Positions 1 to 11,222 of a stretch of 64,000 nucleotides of DNA are shown here, in pieces. The notes below the pieces were generated by a model. That model did not search any database and had not been told where the DNA came from. It worked only from the letters and a program-made list of their open reading frames with translations. The DNA comes from Phoma sp. XZ068 (lineage: Eukaryota; Ascomycota; Dothideomycetes; Pleosporales; Didymellaceae): the NCBI GenBank assembly GCA_004835665.1, contig RBKR01000008.1, forward strand, positions 248,001 through 312,000. Direction: 5' to 3'. Both the position numbers and the translations under genes were made by a program. Each line of letters opens with the position of its first letter. Within the stretch, counting starts at the first letter, position 1.

Positions 1-1
1 C

Positions 2-457
2 AAGCACTGCCGCAACCAAAAAGTCTACGGCGCATACTACAACGCCGCCGCACACCTGCGCCGCGCCCACTTCCACCCGCGCAAGCGCGGCCGCAAGGGC
101 AAAAACGACGAGAAGCGCGGCGGCATCGGCGGCGGCGATCACCCAGCCATGGACTGGCTGAAGCAGCACTGGATCCAAGAGCGCGAAGTGCCTAACCGCC
201 CTGTTGCCGCGTCACCCGACAGCGCGTCGGACAGTGCGCCCGAGACGGAGAACCCTGCTGCTGTGTACGAAACGAGCTTCGAGATGGTCGATGTGTCGAA
301 GCCATATCCCACTGGCCAACAACAACTCCCCGATATGCCACTCGACTACGGTCTCAGCGCTAGTATCCAGCCCGTAGACCCTGTCATGTACGACGACGGG
401 TTCGTGGGGTATTCTGCGAGCGCCGAGTTCCAGTTCGACGCGTATGGTATGAACTGA
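2..457 (+). CDS. C-terminal part of a DUF7896-domain protein (5' end outside window)
   Basis: The frame is open from base 2 to the TGA at 455-457, so only the last 151 residues are in view. The first visible residues read KHCRNQKVYGAYYNAAAHLR and continue into RAHFHPRKRGRKGK and a GGIGGGDHPAMDWLKQHW block. I recognise this as the end of the fungal DUF7896 domain, which carries C2H2-like Cys/His residues (a Cys and two His are visible here). The remaining ~90 residues are acidic, Ser/Pro-rich and end in an aromatic-rich tail. A nuclear role is likely from the basic patch and zinc-finger-like residues but is not shown by the sequence. Internal ATGs such as 149 are not starts, because homology extends upstream of them. 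Confidence 0.75.
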   Translation, partial: KHCRNQKVYGAYYNAAAHLRRAHFHPRKRGRKGKNDEKRGGIGGGDHPAMDWLKQHWIQEREVPNRPVAASPDSASDSAPETENPAAVYETSFEMVDVSKPYPTGQQQLPDMPLDYGLSASIQPVDPVMYDDGFVGYSASAEFQFDAYGMN

Positions 458-515
458 ACTCTTAGGTTCAGTTCATCCTTACCATACCATACCTTCACCC
501 CCCTTCTCCATCACC

Positions 516-555
516 CTTCTTCTTCTTCTTCTTCTTCTTCGTCTTCTTCTTCTTC
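516..555. repeat. (CTT)n microsatellite
   Basis: About 13 CTT units with one G interruption at 541 lie in the 3' flank of the DUF7896 gene. The rest of the 458-1002 intergenic stretch holds no ORF or RNA gene that I can support. Confidence 0.9.
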
Positions 556-1002
556 ACCTGAACATCCTTTTCTTCAGATATTCACCACTTCATGTACATA
601 ACGACCGTTTGGTTTTGCATTGGCGTTCGATGACTGAGACCACCAACCGCTTGGTTGAGGTAGGTCCGCATCTGGGTATTTTTGTGTTTAGTTCGTCGGG
701 ATCGGTTACGTCTCACGGCCGTTTCTTTCTTGTCGTTGTATAATGGTTTGTGGGCGGGTGCCGCTTAGTTGTAGTACATACCAACGTTATTCTTCGGAGT
801 TTTTGTCTGATGGTGTGATGGTGATGTGATGTGTGTAAGTGTTGCTGTTGGGACGATGAGGGTTTGGATATCGGGTCACTGGTATGGAAGAGTATATTTG
901 ATGTGTAGACGTGATGTTATGTTTTACTTGTGATCAAGTTGGTTTTACATGGCGTTCGCTGTTGCCTCTCGCCTTCCTTCCTTTCTTACTTCTACTGAAC
1001 AC

Positions 1003-1557
1003 TTAACTCAAAGGACCCCCCGTCTGTCCCACCGCACCACCAGCCCTCTTCGCCCCAGCATCACCCTGCTTAATAGCCTCCCTTGCCTCCTTCTGCTCAG
1101 CCTTCTTCCTACACACCGTCAGCACTCACTCAATCACCTCTCAGCAAAAAACATACCTATCCAAATCACTCGCAAGATCAGGCTCACCACCACCCCCACC
1201 CATCCCCTCTCCCCCCCTCGCAACCGCAGCAGCCACCCGCCCCTCCCCCGGTGCAGCCATCTGCTCCCCATCCAGCTCCTTGTGCCGTCCTACATCTTCA
1301 TTGGTGAGACCTTTCCTTTCTTCGCCGGCGGGCGCGCCGTGGATGCCTGCGCCTTCTTCGAATTTGGCGTTGTGGGCGCCTGCTGCGTCCGAGGCTTGTT
1401 TCTGGGGGATGCGCTGGTCGACGGAGGCGCTGTTGTCCGAAGCGTTGAAGCCTTGTTGGGCTTTTTCGGCGGGGTTGGTGGAGGCTGGGTTGCCTGCGGT
1501 TTCGTAGGCTTGGTTTTGGGTTGGTTGGGAGGGGCCGGTTGGTGAGAGGGCGGACAT
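1003..1557 (-). CDS. Small hydrophilic conserved fungal protein, LEA-like, unknown function
   Basis: Two exons, 1557-1157 and 1108-1003, are separated by a 48-bp intron (1156-1109, GTATGT...GTGTAG). They give 168 residues. The intron is supported because unspliced reading stops almost at once after DLDR, while splicing continues as KKAEQKEAREAIKQGDAGAK and ends GGPLS. The protein starts MSALSPTGPSQPTQNQAYET and has no hydrophobic segment. It is rich in Ala, Gly, Glu and Gln, with Asn-Pro-Ala and Gly-Ala-Gly patches, like late-embryogenesis-abundant or stress-type disordered proteins. I know similar short proteins from other ascomycetes but no assigned function. The many plus-strand ORFs over this stretch are shadows of this gene. 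Confidence 0.75.
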
Positions 1558-1924
1558 TGTGGTGTGTGGTGAGTGGTGTTGTATGGAAGGGTTTCTTGGA
1601 GATGATGGTTAGGTGTTGCTTGGAGAGGTCAATGGGTTTGTAGAGGGTTGTGCGGTGGGAAAGTTGTGAAGTCGATGGTCGATTAATGCCATGACGTAGG
1701 CGGGGCGCCGTCATTCATATCGCACCCCACGCGCGTTCGTCGTCCCGTGCAAACGCGCTTGCGGCATGATGATCACTGAATCGAATAATCCAGGTGGATT
1801 TTGGAAAAATTCCTTTGCATTTGAGTAGATGCTGGTGTATTCGAAGCTCGAATGCATACCCTCAATTGATAGAACCCCCTTCCAAACGCCTTCGCTATGC
1901 TGTAATGATTCAATGATGGGTATT

Positions 1925-2707
1925 TTACTCCGTTTCCATGACCACGTCCTCTGATTGCTGTCTCGAGATCGCTGGTGTCCCGTTGCTCTCTGCTTTTGCT
2001 TCTGCCGCCTTGATGGCCGTCTCTCGTGTCTTGCGGTTCCATTCTTCGATGGAGTCTGGACCGCCTCCTTCGATCTTGACAGGCTTGATCTCCGATGGAA
2101 TGCCGAGGACGGTGCCTTGAAAGCGAGACTCGACACCAGTCTTACTGTGCTTCTTCATGAGTGCTGTGTTTGATTAGCAGTGTTGGGAGGAGTAGTTGTG
2201 TACGAACGTACTGTTCAGGTAGTCCTCCATCTCCAGCTGGTCCAGCTGCTCGGTGGGATTGGTGGCGACGGGCTTGTAGGTGCCTGCTATCCGGCGTATC
2301 TCCTTGTTCTGCTCGCCCTGGACCCATTCGATGAACTCGGTCACGTCTGCCGTGTCCTCTGCATCGCGCCTGCGTTCTTCCATCTCCCGCGCGCCTGATT
2401 CGCCGTTATACTCCTCCAGCGGCTTGCGCAGGAACTCCTTCCACAGCTCCTCGCCGGCCGTCATGGTCGGCACAAGCAAGCCACAGTCCTGCATGGCCAT
2501 GCGCACGTCGGAGATGTCGGGCGTCAGGTCATTGTGGCTCGAGTAGGCGTTGTAGGCGGTGCGCTCAGCCAGCAGCGTCAGGTATCGCGCTGTGAGGTCG
2601 ACGACGGTGTCGACCGCAGAGGGCTTGCCATAGTGGAAGCCGGTTGCGCGCAGGATGTGGAGGACTGCAGGCCGCAGGAGGTTAAGGAACAGGTCGTTCT
2701 GGGACAT
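1925..2707 (-). CDS. TAF3: TFIID subunit TAF3-like, bromodomain-associated histone fold
   Basis: Exons 2707-2212 and 2163-1925, with a 48-bp intron (2211-2164, GTACGT...CACAG), give 244 residues. Residues 1-80 form the bromodomain-associated histone fold: LFLNLLRPAVLHILRATGFH, then KPSAVDTVVDLTARYLTLLA. This fold pairs TAF3 with TAF10 in TFIID. A second conserved block reads DVTEFIEWVQGEQNKEIRR. The tail is charged and has no PHD finger, as in yeast TAF3 and unlike the animal protein. TAF8 has a similar fold, but length and layout fit TAF3 better. The gene is divergent from TAF7 across about 290 bp. ATG 2707 is the first ATG before the domain. Confidence 0.8.
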
Positions 2708-2999
2708 GCTGGCGCCGGTGCGGGGGTTGTGTGAGTGCAGAGGTCCAGGAGGTGTCTGCGCTTATCGTGGCAGCCGACAGCGCATCGTTGGGCGCGGTGG
2801 GTGCGATGGTGCTGCGTGCGAGGGTGAAGGCGCGTGAAGCTTGGACTTTCACAATCGCGGCCGCCAAGCCTGACCTCCGCATTCGAGGGCCGTCAGTCGC
2901 AACACCACCTCACACGACCGTTGACTCGCCGCCAGTGCGCACTTGCGCTCGACCGCTCCCGCCCATGCCCGCAGCCCGGACTGCCTCCACGCCGACACG
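2708..2999. promoter_or_regulatory. Shared divergent promoter of the TAF3-like and TAF7 genes
   Basis: The 292 bp between the two start codons must hold both promoters. I see no TATA box. The stretch is GC-rich, as expected for housekeeping genes. ORFs within it start at non-ATG codons and are not genes. Confidence 0.6.
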
Positions 3000-4688
3000 A
3001 TGAAGCTCAAGCTCAAGAACCCGGATGCTGCTCCCAGCAATGCGCCCGCGCCGCCCGCGAATGGAGACACAGCGTCCGCTCCAGCGCCTGCAAAGCCCAG
3101 CGGCTTCAAAATCAAGTTCAAGCCCGCCGCTGCTGCAGCCCCGCCAGCAGACGCCGATGGTCCCGCCGATGCGCCAAAGCAGAAGCGCAAATACACCAAG
3201 AAGCCCAAGATCGACGAGAACGGAAACGCGATTGCCTCAGGGAAGCCAGCCCCCAAGAAGAGAGCGCGCGAGGAAGGCGAAGACGGCGACGCGCCCGTAG
3301 CAAAGCGCAAGCCAAAGCCAACCCTGAAGAGCCTGGAAAGCCTAGATGAGAGCGACGATGACTTCATGGAGCCCGCACCTCCCGTGCAACGACGACCACC
3401 ACCGCCCCCGAACCGCCAGACGTCCCTCAAGCTGTCCATAAAACCCAAGCCTTCAGCCTCCGGTGCCTCTGCTCCCTCACGCGGCACCACCCTGCTGAAA
3501 GTCAAGGGTGCGGGGCGGCCTCCATTTCGACCACTCGGAGTAGGATATGACAGTGAAGCCGAGGAGGCTGAGATCGATCCAGCAATAGAGGCACAGTTCG
3601 TCCTGCGCATGCTACCCGGCCCTGACTGCGACCTCTTGCGCAAGTCTATCGAGGAAAAGACCATTGGCCGAAGTGCCATGCAAGGCGGCCCCGGTGTCTA
3701 CTTCAGATTCTTTGACAAGGAAGGCAGGAAGGCCATGATCACCATACAAGGGCGTCACTATGCTGCCTCCATGGTTGAGCTACCCAACATCATAGAATCA
3801 ATGAAGAGCTGGAACAAAAAAGATTGGGTCAAGACGGCCGACGTCTGTCAGATGCTCCTCGTTTTGGGCAGAGTACAAAGCGAAGAAGAGGCAAAGAAGT
3901 ACTCCCGACCAAGCTATGTCGAAGAAAACTCGCACCGTTTTCCCCATGGTCTCACACCACCCATGCGCTGGGTCCGCAAGCGCCGCTTCCGACCGCGAAA
4001 ATCTTACCTTGATGTTGAGCGCGCCGAAGCCGAGATGAACGCCTTACTCGAGGCTGACGACAACGCCGAGAACACAAAGTATGAACTCGTCGAGGAGGGT
4101 GCAGAGTCTTCAGAAGACGAGTCTGGTTCAGAAGACGACGAAGACGAAGAGATGATGAATGCGCCCGCAGAGACTCCCATCGAAGAGGTCGACGCCGCTG
4201 CATTGGAAGAGATGTTACAAGCTGGGTTCATGGAGGACGATGATGTTGAGATACAAGGCAATGGCGAAGACATCGAGGCTCTGTTCGGCAACAGTGACAC
4301 ATTACAGACACCCGTCACTGCGCACGATGCGGCTATGCGCACACTTGCACAGAATGGCAGCATAGTGGTCGAGCCTGAAACTGCCCCCGCTACACCAGCC
4401 GCCGCGACATCAGCCGAGGACGACGATGACGACGACGACGATGATGATGACGATGACTCCGAGGTTGACGAAGCTGCCGCAGCTGAGCAACAGAGGAGGG
4501 AGTTGTTAGAGGCAGAAGTCGCGGAGCTGGAGAAGGCGATCCAGCAGAGTATTGAGTCGCGCGACAAGCAAAACAACGGACTCTTCAAGCAGCGCATGAA
4601 CAAGACGATTGAGAGGCAGCAGCAAGATCTTCATATCAAGAAGAAGCAACTGAACGAGTTGAACGGCAACGAGGATGCGGACGACTAG
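3000..4688 (+). CDS. TAF7: TFIID subunit TAF7 (TAFII55 domain)
   Basis: A single exon of 562 residues from ATG 3000 (MKLKLKNPDA). Residues 1-180 are a basic, Pro/Ala/Lys-rich linker with KLSIKPKPSASG. The TAFII55 domain follows at about residues 200-340: QFVLRMLPGPDCDLLRKSIE, ITIQGRHYAASMVELPNIIE, then MKSWNKKDWVKTADVCQMLL and the hallmark HGLTPPMRWVRKRRFRPRK. After this come acidic stretches, including a run of about 12 Asp near residue 475, and a C-terminal coiled coil rich in Glu, Gln and Lys. TAF7 binds TAF1 and restrains its activity in the TFIID complex. The ORF upstream of 3000 opens at a TTG and is not used. Confidence 0.93.
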   Translation: MKLKLKNPDAAPSNAPAPPANGDTASAPAPAKPSGFKIKFKPAAAAAPPADADGPADAPKQKRKYTKKPKIDENGNAIASGKPAPKKRAREEGEDGDAPVAKRKPKPTLKSLESLDESDDDFMEPAPPVQRRPPPPPNRQTSLKLSIKPKPSASGASAPSRGTTLLKVKGAGRPPFRPLGVGYDSEAEEAEIDPAIEAQFVLRMLPGPDCDLLRKSIEEKTIGRSAMQGGPGVYFRFFDKEGRKAMITIQGRHYAASMVELPNIIESMKSWNKKDWVKTADVCQMLLVLGRVQSEEEAKKYSRPSYVEENSHRFPHGLTPPMRWVRKRRFRPRKSYLDVERAEAEMNALLEADDNAENTKYELVEEGAESSEDESGSEDDEDEEMMNAPAETPIEEVDAAALEEMLQAGFMEDDDVEIQGNGEDIEALFGNSDTLQTPVTAHDAAMRTLAQNGSIVVEPETAPATPAAATSAEDDDDDDDDDDDDDSEVDEAAAAEQQRRELLEAEVAELEKAIQQSIESRDKQNNGLFKQRMNKTIERQQQDLHIKKKQLNELNGNEDADD

Positions 4689-5168
4689 ATCTGGATAGGG
4701 AGGGCTCATGTTAAGCCTCCATAATCACACAGCATTGCATTGAACTGGAGTATTGGCTATGGGCATTGGGACGGCGCAGGTCAAGTGTAAACACCGAGAA
4801 GGAACTCATCATTAGTTACGAATCCGACCATCTCTAGATACCAAATTTGCATTTTCACTCTACACCTGTTGCAATATGTTTATTGATGACGTGATATCGG
4901 CACTCATAACGTTGTGTGACAAATCTCAACCTTTCCATCCAAAAAGCTGTCAGCTTTCACTTCGAGTGCCTTCGATCACACTTCAATACGCCATATCACG
5001 TGGCAGCCATGTCGCGCTAAACGTTTGGTATTCGCCTTGTCGCCCCCCACTTCTTTCCTCGACTGGACAACGCTCGACTGCAACAACAAAGATTTGCGCT
5101 CACGTAGTACTAACCTTTGCACAGCATATAACTGATTCATAGGCAGCTACAGTGAAACTATCGCAACC

Positions 5169-6355
5169 ATGGCACCGCCCGGACCCCCGCCATACACAAT
5201 AGACCAGATCAATGCTATGAGCACAAAGGAAGAACGATTACGAGCGCGCGCAGAACTGAACAGTATGTGAAAGAGGAGGCATGTATAGGGGAAATATTGA
5301 CGGTCCGAACCCAGGCTATATCGCGCGCATGAAGAAAGAGCAGCAGGACCGACTTGCACACTCTTCGAATGGTCATGCCGCTTCCGAACCACCTTACTCT
5401 GGCAGCGTAGCACCAGCATACAATGCCACAAGCAACTACACCCCTCGAGGTCGCGGAAACTACAACACTTCATATCGAGGAGGGCCACAGCGCGGAGGTT
5501 ACGCTTATGGAGGGAGGGGAGCTGCTTCCTACCATCCGTACCACCGCCAACCACTACACGGCGCGACCAAATTCAAAAACCGAACTGTGGTGTTCAACAA
5601 GTCAGATGCTTCTGCTGAGGCTTCTGGCACCGAGAGCGTCTCGGCTCCCGGTTCAGCGCCGTTGTCGAATGCCCATTCAAGACAGAACAGCCAACCACCC
5701 GCCGAACCGAAAACTCTCTGCGCAACATTTACATCCACAGGTACCCCAATACATTGACAAACCCAGGTCCGTCCCCCTTTGCGATTGCGTCTAACTCTGC
5801 ACAGGTCTGTGTACCCGTCATGGCTGTCCTCTCCTTCACGACCCGAACAAACAAGCACTCTGCAAGCGTTGGCTCTTCAAGAGCGACTGCAACAAAGGCG
5901 ACCACTGTTCTCTGTCTCATGAGCCTACGGCGCACAATGTACCAACATGTCTTCACTTCCAAGAGGGACGATGCACAAACGACGACTGTCGTTTTGCACA
6001 CATTCGCGTCAACCCAGCAGCACAAATCTGCGATGCTTTCGGGCGTCTAGGCTATTGCGAGAAAGGCGCTGAATGTGCCGACCTCCACGCATACGAGTGC
6101 CCCGATTTTGCGAACAAAGGAGAGTGTATCAGGGGCGACAAATGCCAGCATCGGCACGTCCACCGTGCATCTCGAATGCGAAAGTCTACCGGTCGCACAT
6201 CATCGGAAGATCGATCCAGAGCGGCTTCACCAGAAGCCGGCAGTGCCAATGTCGATATGCAAAGTTGGAGTGCAGAAGCTGCTACAGACGCTGCTGCAAC
6301 CCCCCAGCTGTTCACACAACAGGTCGACTTCGTCCCCTTCGATGTCGAGGATTAG
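5169..6355 (+). CDS. CCCH zinc-finger protein of the ZC3H3 type (RNA 3'-end processing/export)
   Basis: Exons 5169-5262, 5315-5740 and 5805-6355; introns of 52 and 64 bp (GTATGT...CCCAG, GTACCC...CACAG). The product has 356 residues. The N-terminal half is Gly/Arg/Tyr-rich with RGG-like motifs (PRGRGNYN, GGPQRGGYAYGGRG). The C-terminal half carries five CCCH fingers in a row, opening LCATFTSTGLCTRHGCPLLH and followed by CKRWLFKSDCNKGDHCSLSH, CLHFQEGRCTNDDCRFAH, CDAFGRLGYCEKGAECADLH and CPDFANKGECIRGDKCQHRH. This finger order and spacing match animal ZC3H3, which acts in polyadenylation and mRNA export. Finger 1 is made only by joining exons 2 and 3, which confirms the second intron. Confidence 0.85.
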
Positions 6356-7112
6356 GTACCACGCCATGGCATACTCGACATTGAACACCTGTAGGCCCCC
6401 TCTTCCGAGCACACTACACTCTTACCTAACCCATTCCTTGCGTCAAAGTTTCTGCAGTCTCGATTGCTTAACTTGGTAGGCTCTTTTGATTTACTCATTG
6501 GACCGCTTTGACGTCCCAAGTCTCGATTCAGCGTTGCCACGATGGTGTGTATTGCGATGATACCCTTTTAGCGCTTCACGACAGCGAGTTTTCTGTGATC
6601 CTTGGTAGTTTCCTAGCTTCTTGGTTTTGTAGATAGCTGGGTCTGGGGTTGGACATTCCTATTCATCCAAAAGAAAAGAAAAAGCATGTATAAACAATGA
6701 AAAGAACATATTCAAGAACCTATACATCTGTTTGCAAGCCAATGCTGGAGCAGTGAACGATGATTGATCAACACGATCGTCCCCGCTGGGACGGAAATAG
6801 AGAGCGGCTTGCGCCTGGGCGGGCTGAGGCTGAGCTTGGCTGTCCTACAAGCAACTCACCTCCGATCTGACATTACGCGGCGCAGCATCGCCATGCCTGA
6901 TGCATCCCGTCGCTTTCGCTGAGAAGCTGCGCCGCTACAAGACGACACTGAAAGTCCAGTAAAAAAGACGCAAGCACCTGCAACCGCAGCGAAATTGCAG
7001 TTGCGACTGCAATATAGCCACCCCTCACTTTTCAACCCGTATACAGAATACCCCCTTTGAACGACGCGCGCGCCCGCCTTCCCAACGCGCCCAGCCCAAT
7101 TGTCCAGCAACC
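6356..7112. other. Intergenic, no gene seen
   Basis: The 757 bp between the ZC3H3-type gene and the Sel1-repeat gene holds the 3' end of the first and the promoter of the second. I see no further gene, repeat or RNA here. Confidence 0.6.
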
Positions 7113-9546
7113 ATGCCGCTCAAAGACCTGCTCAAGAAGAAAGACAAGATTAAAGAGGAGGGCGCTTCAGGCCCGACTCGAAACGGTCCGACGTTGAGCC
7201 CAGATGTCCCCGAATTCCAATTCTATCGCACTACCACGAGCACCCACGAGGCTATCGAGCCCCCCTCGTTCCCCGGCGATCCCACGCGCGCTGAGGGACC
7301 CCTCCTGAGCCCCAAAGATACCCGCGGGTTTGGAAGATTCAGACGCCACTCGAATGTCAGCAATGCGAGTTCGCAGGGTAGCAGTAGGACGAGTGAGGAT
7401 GGGGGAAGGCAGAGGAGTGGGACGCTGAGCGAGCGGTTGCATTTTGGGCGGAGCAGGAGCGCAAGTAGTGTCAATGTGCCTGATAACCTGCCCGACGTCG
7501 GCGGTGCGATAGTCGCGCGCAACGAAGAGGAGGAGGCGCGCTGGGAGAAGAGAGCGACTGTGTTGGTGCAGGGAGGCCCGCTGGGACAGAGTGCACCGCC
7601 CACGCCGACGATTGAAGTTAATGATGAGATGGCGGATGTGGGCATGGCGGCTGTGGGGAAACCTGGGCAGCGCAGTGCGGGTGCGACGGCCGACGAGGAG
7701 AATATTCAGGAGGCGATTAGGTTGCATGAGAAGGGTAATTTGGAGGCGAGCACGGCGCTGTTTGGAAGGTTGGCTGACCCCAGCGGTGCGAATAATGCTC
7801 TCGCGCAGGTTCTCTACGGACTCGCATTACGACACGCCTGGGGCATTGAGGCAAATCAAGAGCAGGCAGTGCATTATCTCTCGCTCGCGGCGTCTAACAG
7901 CGCTGAGGTGGAGAAGCTGGCTCTGGGAGCGGGCATGAAGAAGGGAGGGGCTGCGAAGGGCGAGCTGGTGCTTGCTATGTATGAGCTTGCGAATTGCTTC
8001 CGCAATGGTTGGGGCATCAAGAAAGATCCTGCGGCTGCGAAGCAGTACTATGAGACTGCTGCTAATCTAGGGGACACGGATGCGATGAATGAAGTTGCCT
8101 GGTGCTATGTTGAGGGCTTTGGAACGAAGAAAGACAAGGTACGTCAGTCTCAGTCTGTGTCAGCCTCAACTCTCACTCTCAACACTCAACGCTTCGTTAT
8201 TCTGTCGTCATATTGGGTATCTACGCGAGGTCTGTATTCGGAGGCCTTTGCATTCAAGCCACCGGTCGTGTAGCGCCAGCGTAAGATTCTGCACAGCGGC
8301 AACGCGAACGGTCAGCTTGGAAGGCCTCTCGCTTTCACTCCCGTCATCCGTCATTCGTGTCTCAGTATTCCTCGCATGATGGTTGTCTTATCTTCGCCTC
8401 ACTGTTTGGGCAGCAGTTTACCGGATCTTGTGCATCTCACTGCGTCCGGCAACAGCGGGGATGAATATTGGTTGCTAACCGCGCCTCGTGTTGTAGTTCA
8501 AAGCGGCTCAATTCTTGCGCCTCGCCGAATCGAAAGGAAACAAGACTTTGGGAAATACTTGGTAAGTTTCACTATCTCTTTATTTTCAGCGCCGGATCGA
8601 TGTACCAAGCAAATACCGGCCCGGATGTCACCTCCCTGTCACTCCCATTCAGGCCATGCCACTACCTGGAAGTACTGTAACGCTCCATCCGCGCCAACCG
8701 TCACCACCATGTCCATCACCAACAATACCAAATCTCCGGATCAAGCAACTATCCACCACCCACCCACGCGGTCCATATCGCTAGTCACGACATCCAGACC
8801 AGCTTTGTTTCGCCGGCCATGCGCCAAGCCCGTCTCATTGGCTGCCAGCGCTCCATTTCAAGACCTCACCACACCCCAACGACGCATCGCTCGCTTAGCA
8901 ACCTGCTAGGTACGGCCCTCGCCCTCCCTCCCGCAAATGTCACTTGCAGCACCCCACCAACCGCAGCGCATCGTCGCGTGCCGTGTCCGCTGCCATGCCC
9001 GCATCGGGCGCGTCAGGTGTATGGCTGCGCCCGGAGGGATGGGTTGAATGCCGCATTGAGTTGGGATGCATATACGTGGCAAGCTGTCGGTGGCTGAGGT
9101 CAGGCTGAGGGTGTAAGACTCGTTTGGCTGGCTCAGCCGATGACGGAGGAGCGCGAGGGTTGTCAGATGGCTGTTTTCGCGGACGCGGACGCGGACATGG
9201 CGGACAATAATCATGGGCTTGTTATCGTGCGATCAGACTGTCCTGATCGGTGCATGCAAACACCCTTGGATTAGGATGCGGACATGGACATGGACATGGA
9301 CATGGCATGAAGCACGGCCACATCGTCGTCCCCGCTCCACCAAATGCGCCGACCGACCCCTCAGCTTCACTCACATGCGATGCGGGACCTGCGAACGGTA
9401 CCGCACCGCTCTCGGCGAGCCCGTCCGGACCGACGCGACACCCGCCGAACGCGAACCTGAACGTGAACGTGAACGTACCTGCCTGCCGCACACGTGCTAA
9501 CTTATCTCGCGCTAGGATCTGGAAGCCAAAATACGACCCCAAGTAG
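7113..9546 (+). CDS. Sel1-repeat protein (Nif1/Dsf2-like) with a very long last intron
   Basis: Exons 7113-8138, 8497-8561 and 9516-9546 give 373 residues. Introns are 358 bp (GTACGT...TTGTAG) and 954 bp (GTAAGT...GCTAG), far above the local 44-64 bp norm. Residues 1-200 are disordered and Ser/Arg-rich, opening MPLKDLLKKKDKIKEEG. Sel1 repeats follow: EEDIQEA-type start, ALAQVLYGLALRHAWGI, LAMYELANCFRNGWGIKKDP, AMNEVAWCYVEGFGTKKDK. Exon 2 adds FKAAQFLRLAESKGNKTLGN and exon 3 adds IWKPKYDPK. The join makes NTW-IWKPKYDPK, the W-I-W-K-x-K-Y ending I associate with this fungal family. Without the last splice, reading stops at a TAA just after NTW. Fungal relatives are annotated as Nif1-like cell-cycle inhibitors; that role is not shown here. 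Confidence 0.82.
9281..9304. repeat. (GACATG)4 microsatellite inside the long Sel1-gene intron
   Basis: Four perfect GACATG units. Related short repeats flank it in the same intron: GCGGAC units at 9178-9205 and three GAACGT units at 9459-9476. Just after the gene, AAGCAAGCATGAC-like units repeat at about 9586-9612. Confidence 0.85.
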
Positions 9547-11222
9547 CGCGACATACGAGCAAGCGTGAAGCAAGCGTGATAATGGCAAGCAAGCATGACA
9601 AGCAAGCATGACGTATACCACGAACGAGCACAATACCCCACTACCAGCTCATCGTTGTATACCGCTACTTCGTATGCGTGTTGCGTTGCGGAGAGGTTGA
9701 GATACGAATGAAAAGATTCCTACTATTCCATCTTGCTTCTGAGTGTTGTGATGAAATGTGCAGTGCGTATATTATTTGTTGAGCCGTGATAAACGGTACA
9801 TACCGCGTATATACCAAACCAGCATGTGTGCACATGTAGATCTACGTAGATCTGCGTTACATTATCTTATGTCTGTCTCTGATTATTTACTATGTGTATA
9901 TACCAACAAAACACCAGGGTATCACTTCAGCAACACACAACAAAAAAACACAGCACATGCAGTCCGTCGATCAACGCATTAGTCCTTCCTGCGTCCCTCG
10001 TGTCTCTAATTACCAAACCTTATGCACATTCCAGTCACAGTACCAAGTGTACATATCAACCTTATGCACCCACGGTTACCAGTCTATGAAGCTACCAACC
10101 GGGTATCTACCATCGAGTCTATGAACCCCACTCGTCCACATGACCCCAGCACGCAAAGAATTCACAAACACATCCAATAGCCATCTCTCATGCTTTTAAA
10201 TAGTAGCATTTCCACACTAGTGCGTGTTGTTTCACGCGTGCGCACCGGAGGTATTTTTGATAGCGAGTTAGCATTATTGAGTTAGTATTATCAAGTTAGC
10301 GCGACGATGCGGTGGTGATCTGGCGATCGTGCATGCGTGTGTGAGTCACACGTGAAGATTTGCTGTGTGGTCGGAGGATTCGGAGATTTGATACAGACGG
10401 GTGAGAAAGTGGGAGTAGACACTGCAGGATGGATGGATGGAGAAGAAGTAATGTAGGAGTGAAGTCGAACAAGTAGCGTTCGACCTCGGAAGCAGTAAGA
10501 ATGTAAATTGCCCCAGTGCTGTGACTCCTCCATCGCTATCGCTATCGCTAACTAAACTACCGCCTAAAGATAAAGAAGAACCAAGAAAAAAAAATGGGGG
10601 TAAGAAATATCAATCTGTCGCTCGCTAGTTGCGGTGATGCCGTCGTCGTCTTTCTTTGCAGCCGTGATTTCATATACAGTGTCGTAGCGCATGCGTACAT
10701 CGCCTCGCCTCGCATCGCCGTCGCGTCTACCACGTCTTCAGCCTCCGCTTCATCCTCGTGATCGTGATAATCAATCCATCGCTCTCGTCTCATCTCATCA
10801 TATAGACATAAGAAAAAAGGGCCACGGAAAGGACTCGCTCGCTCGCTACGCTCTGCTATAAACAGGTAAACCAAAACAGACAAAACAAAAACAAAGGAAA
10901 CATGTAAAGCAAATCAAAAGCCAAATAAATGGTGGCTGTGGTGGCCACCACAGCAGACCCCGAAGCAAAGTGCAACCGCCATGTATGCTTAGCGATGTAA
11001 TCGAAATGGTTTCGACGTTGCCGTCCCAGATGTAGAAAAATGGCCAGGCAGATGGCGAGAAGGAGAAGACGGCGGGAGCCGACGATGCAAGTTGTCTCAA
11101 AGGGAACCCGGCCCGAAGGCGGGAAGAAAGGAAGCGCTATGCTAGAACGAACTGATGCAAGTAGTCGCGACAAGGTCGGACGCAAGGAAAGGTGGTGGTT
11201 GTGGTTGATGAGTCATCTTGAT
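9547..11222. other. Convergent intergenic stretch of about 1.7 kb, no gene seen
   Basis: This lies between the 3' ends of the Sel1-repeat gene and the bZIP gene. The left part is AT-rich and microsatellite-like. Short ORFs on both strands have no ATG-started domain, no splice logic and biased low-complexity composition. Confidence 0.6.

Noticed and set aside
949..1545. Plus-strand ORF of 198 codons
   Set aside because: Antisense shadow of the spliced minus-strand LEA-like gene at 1003-1557.
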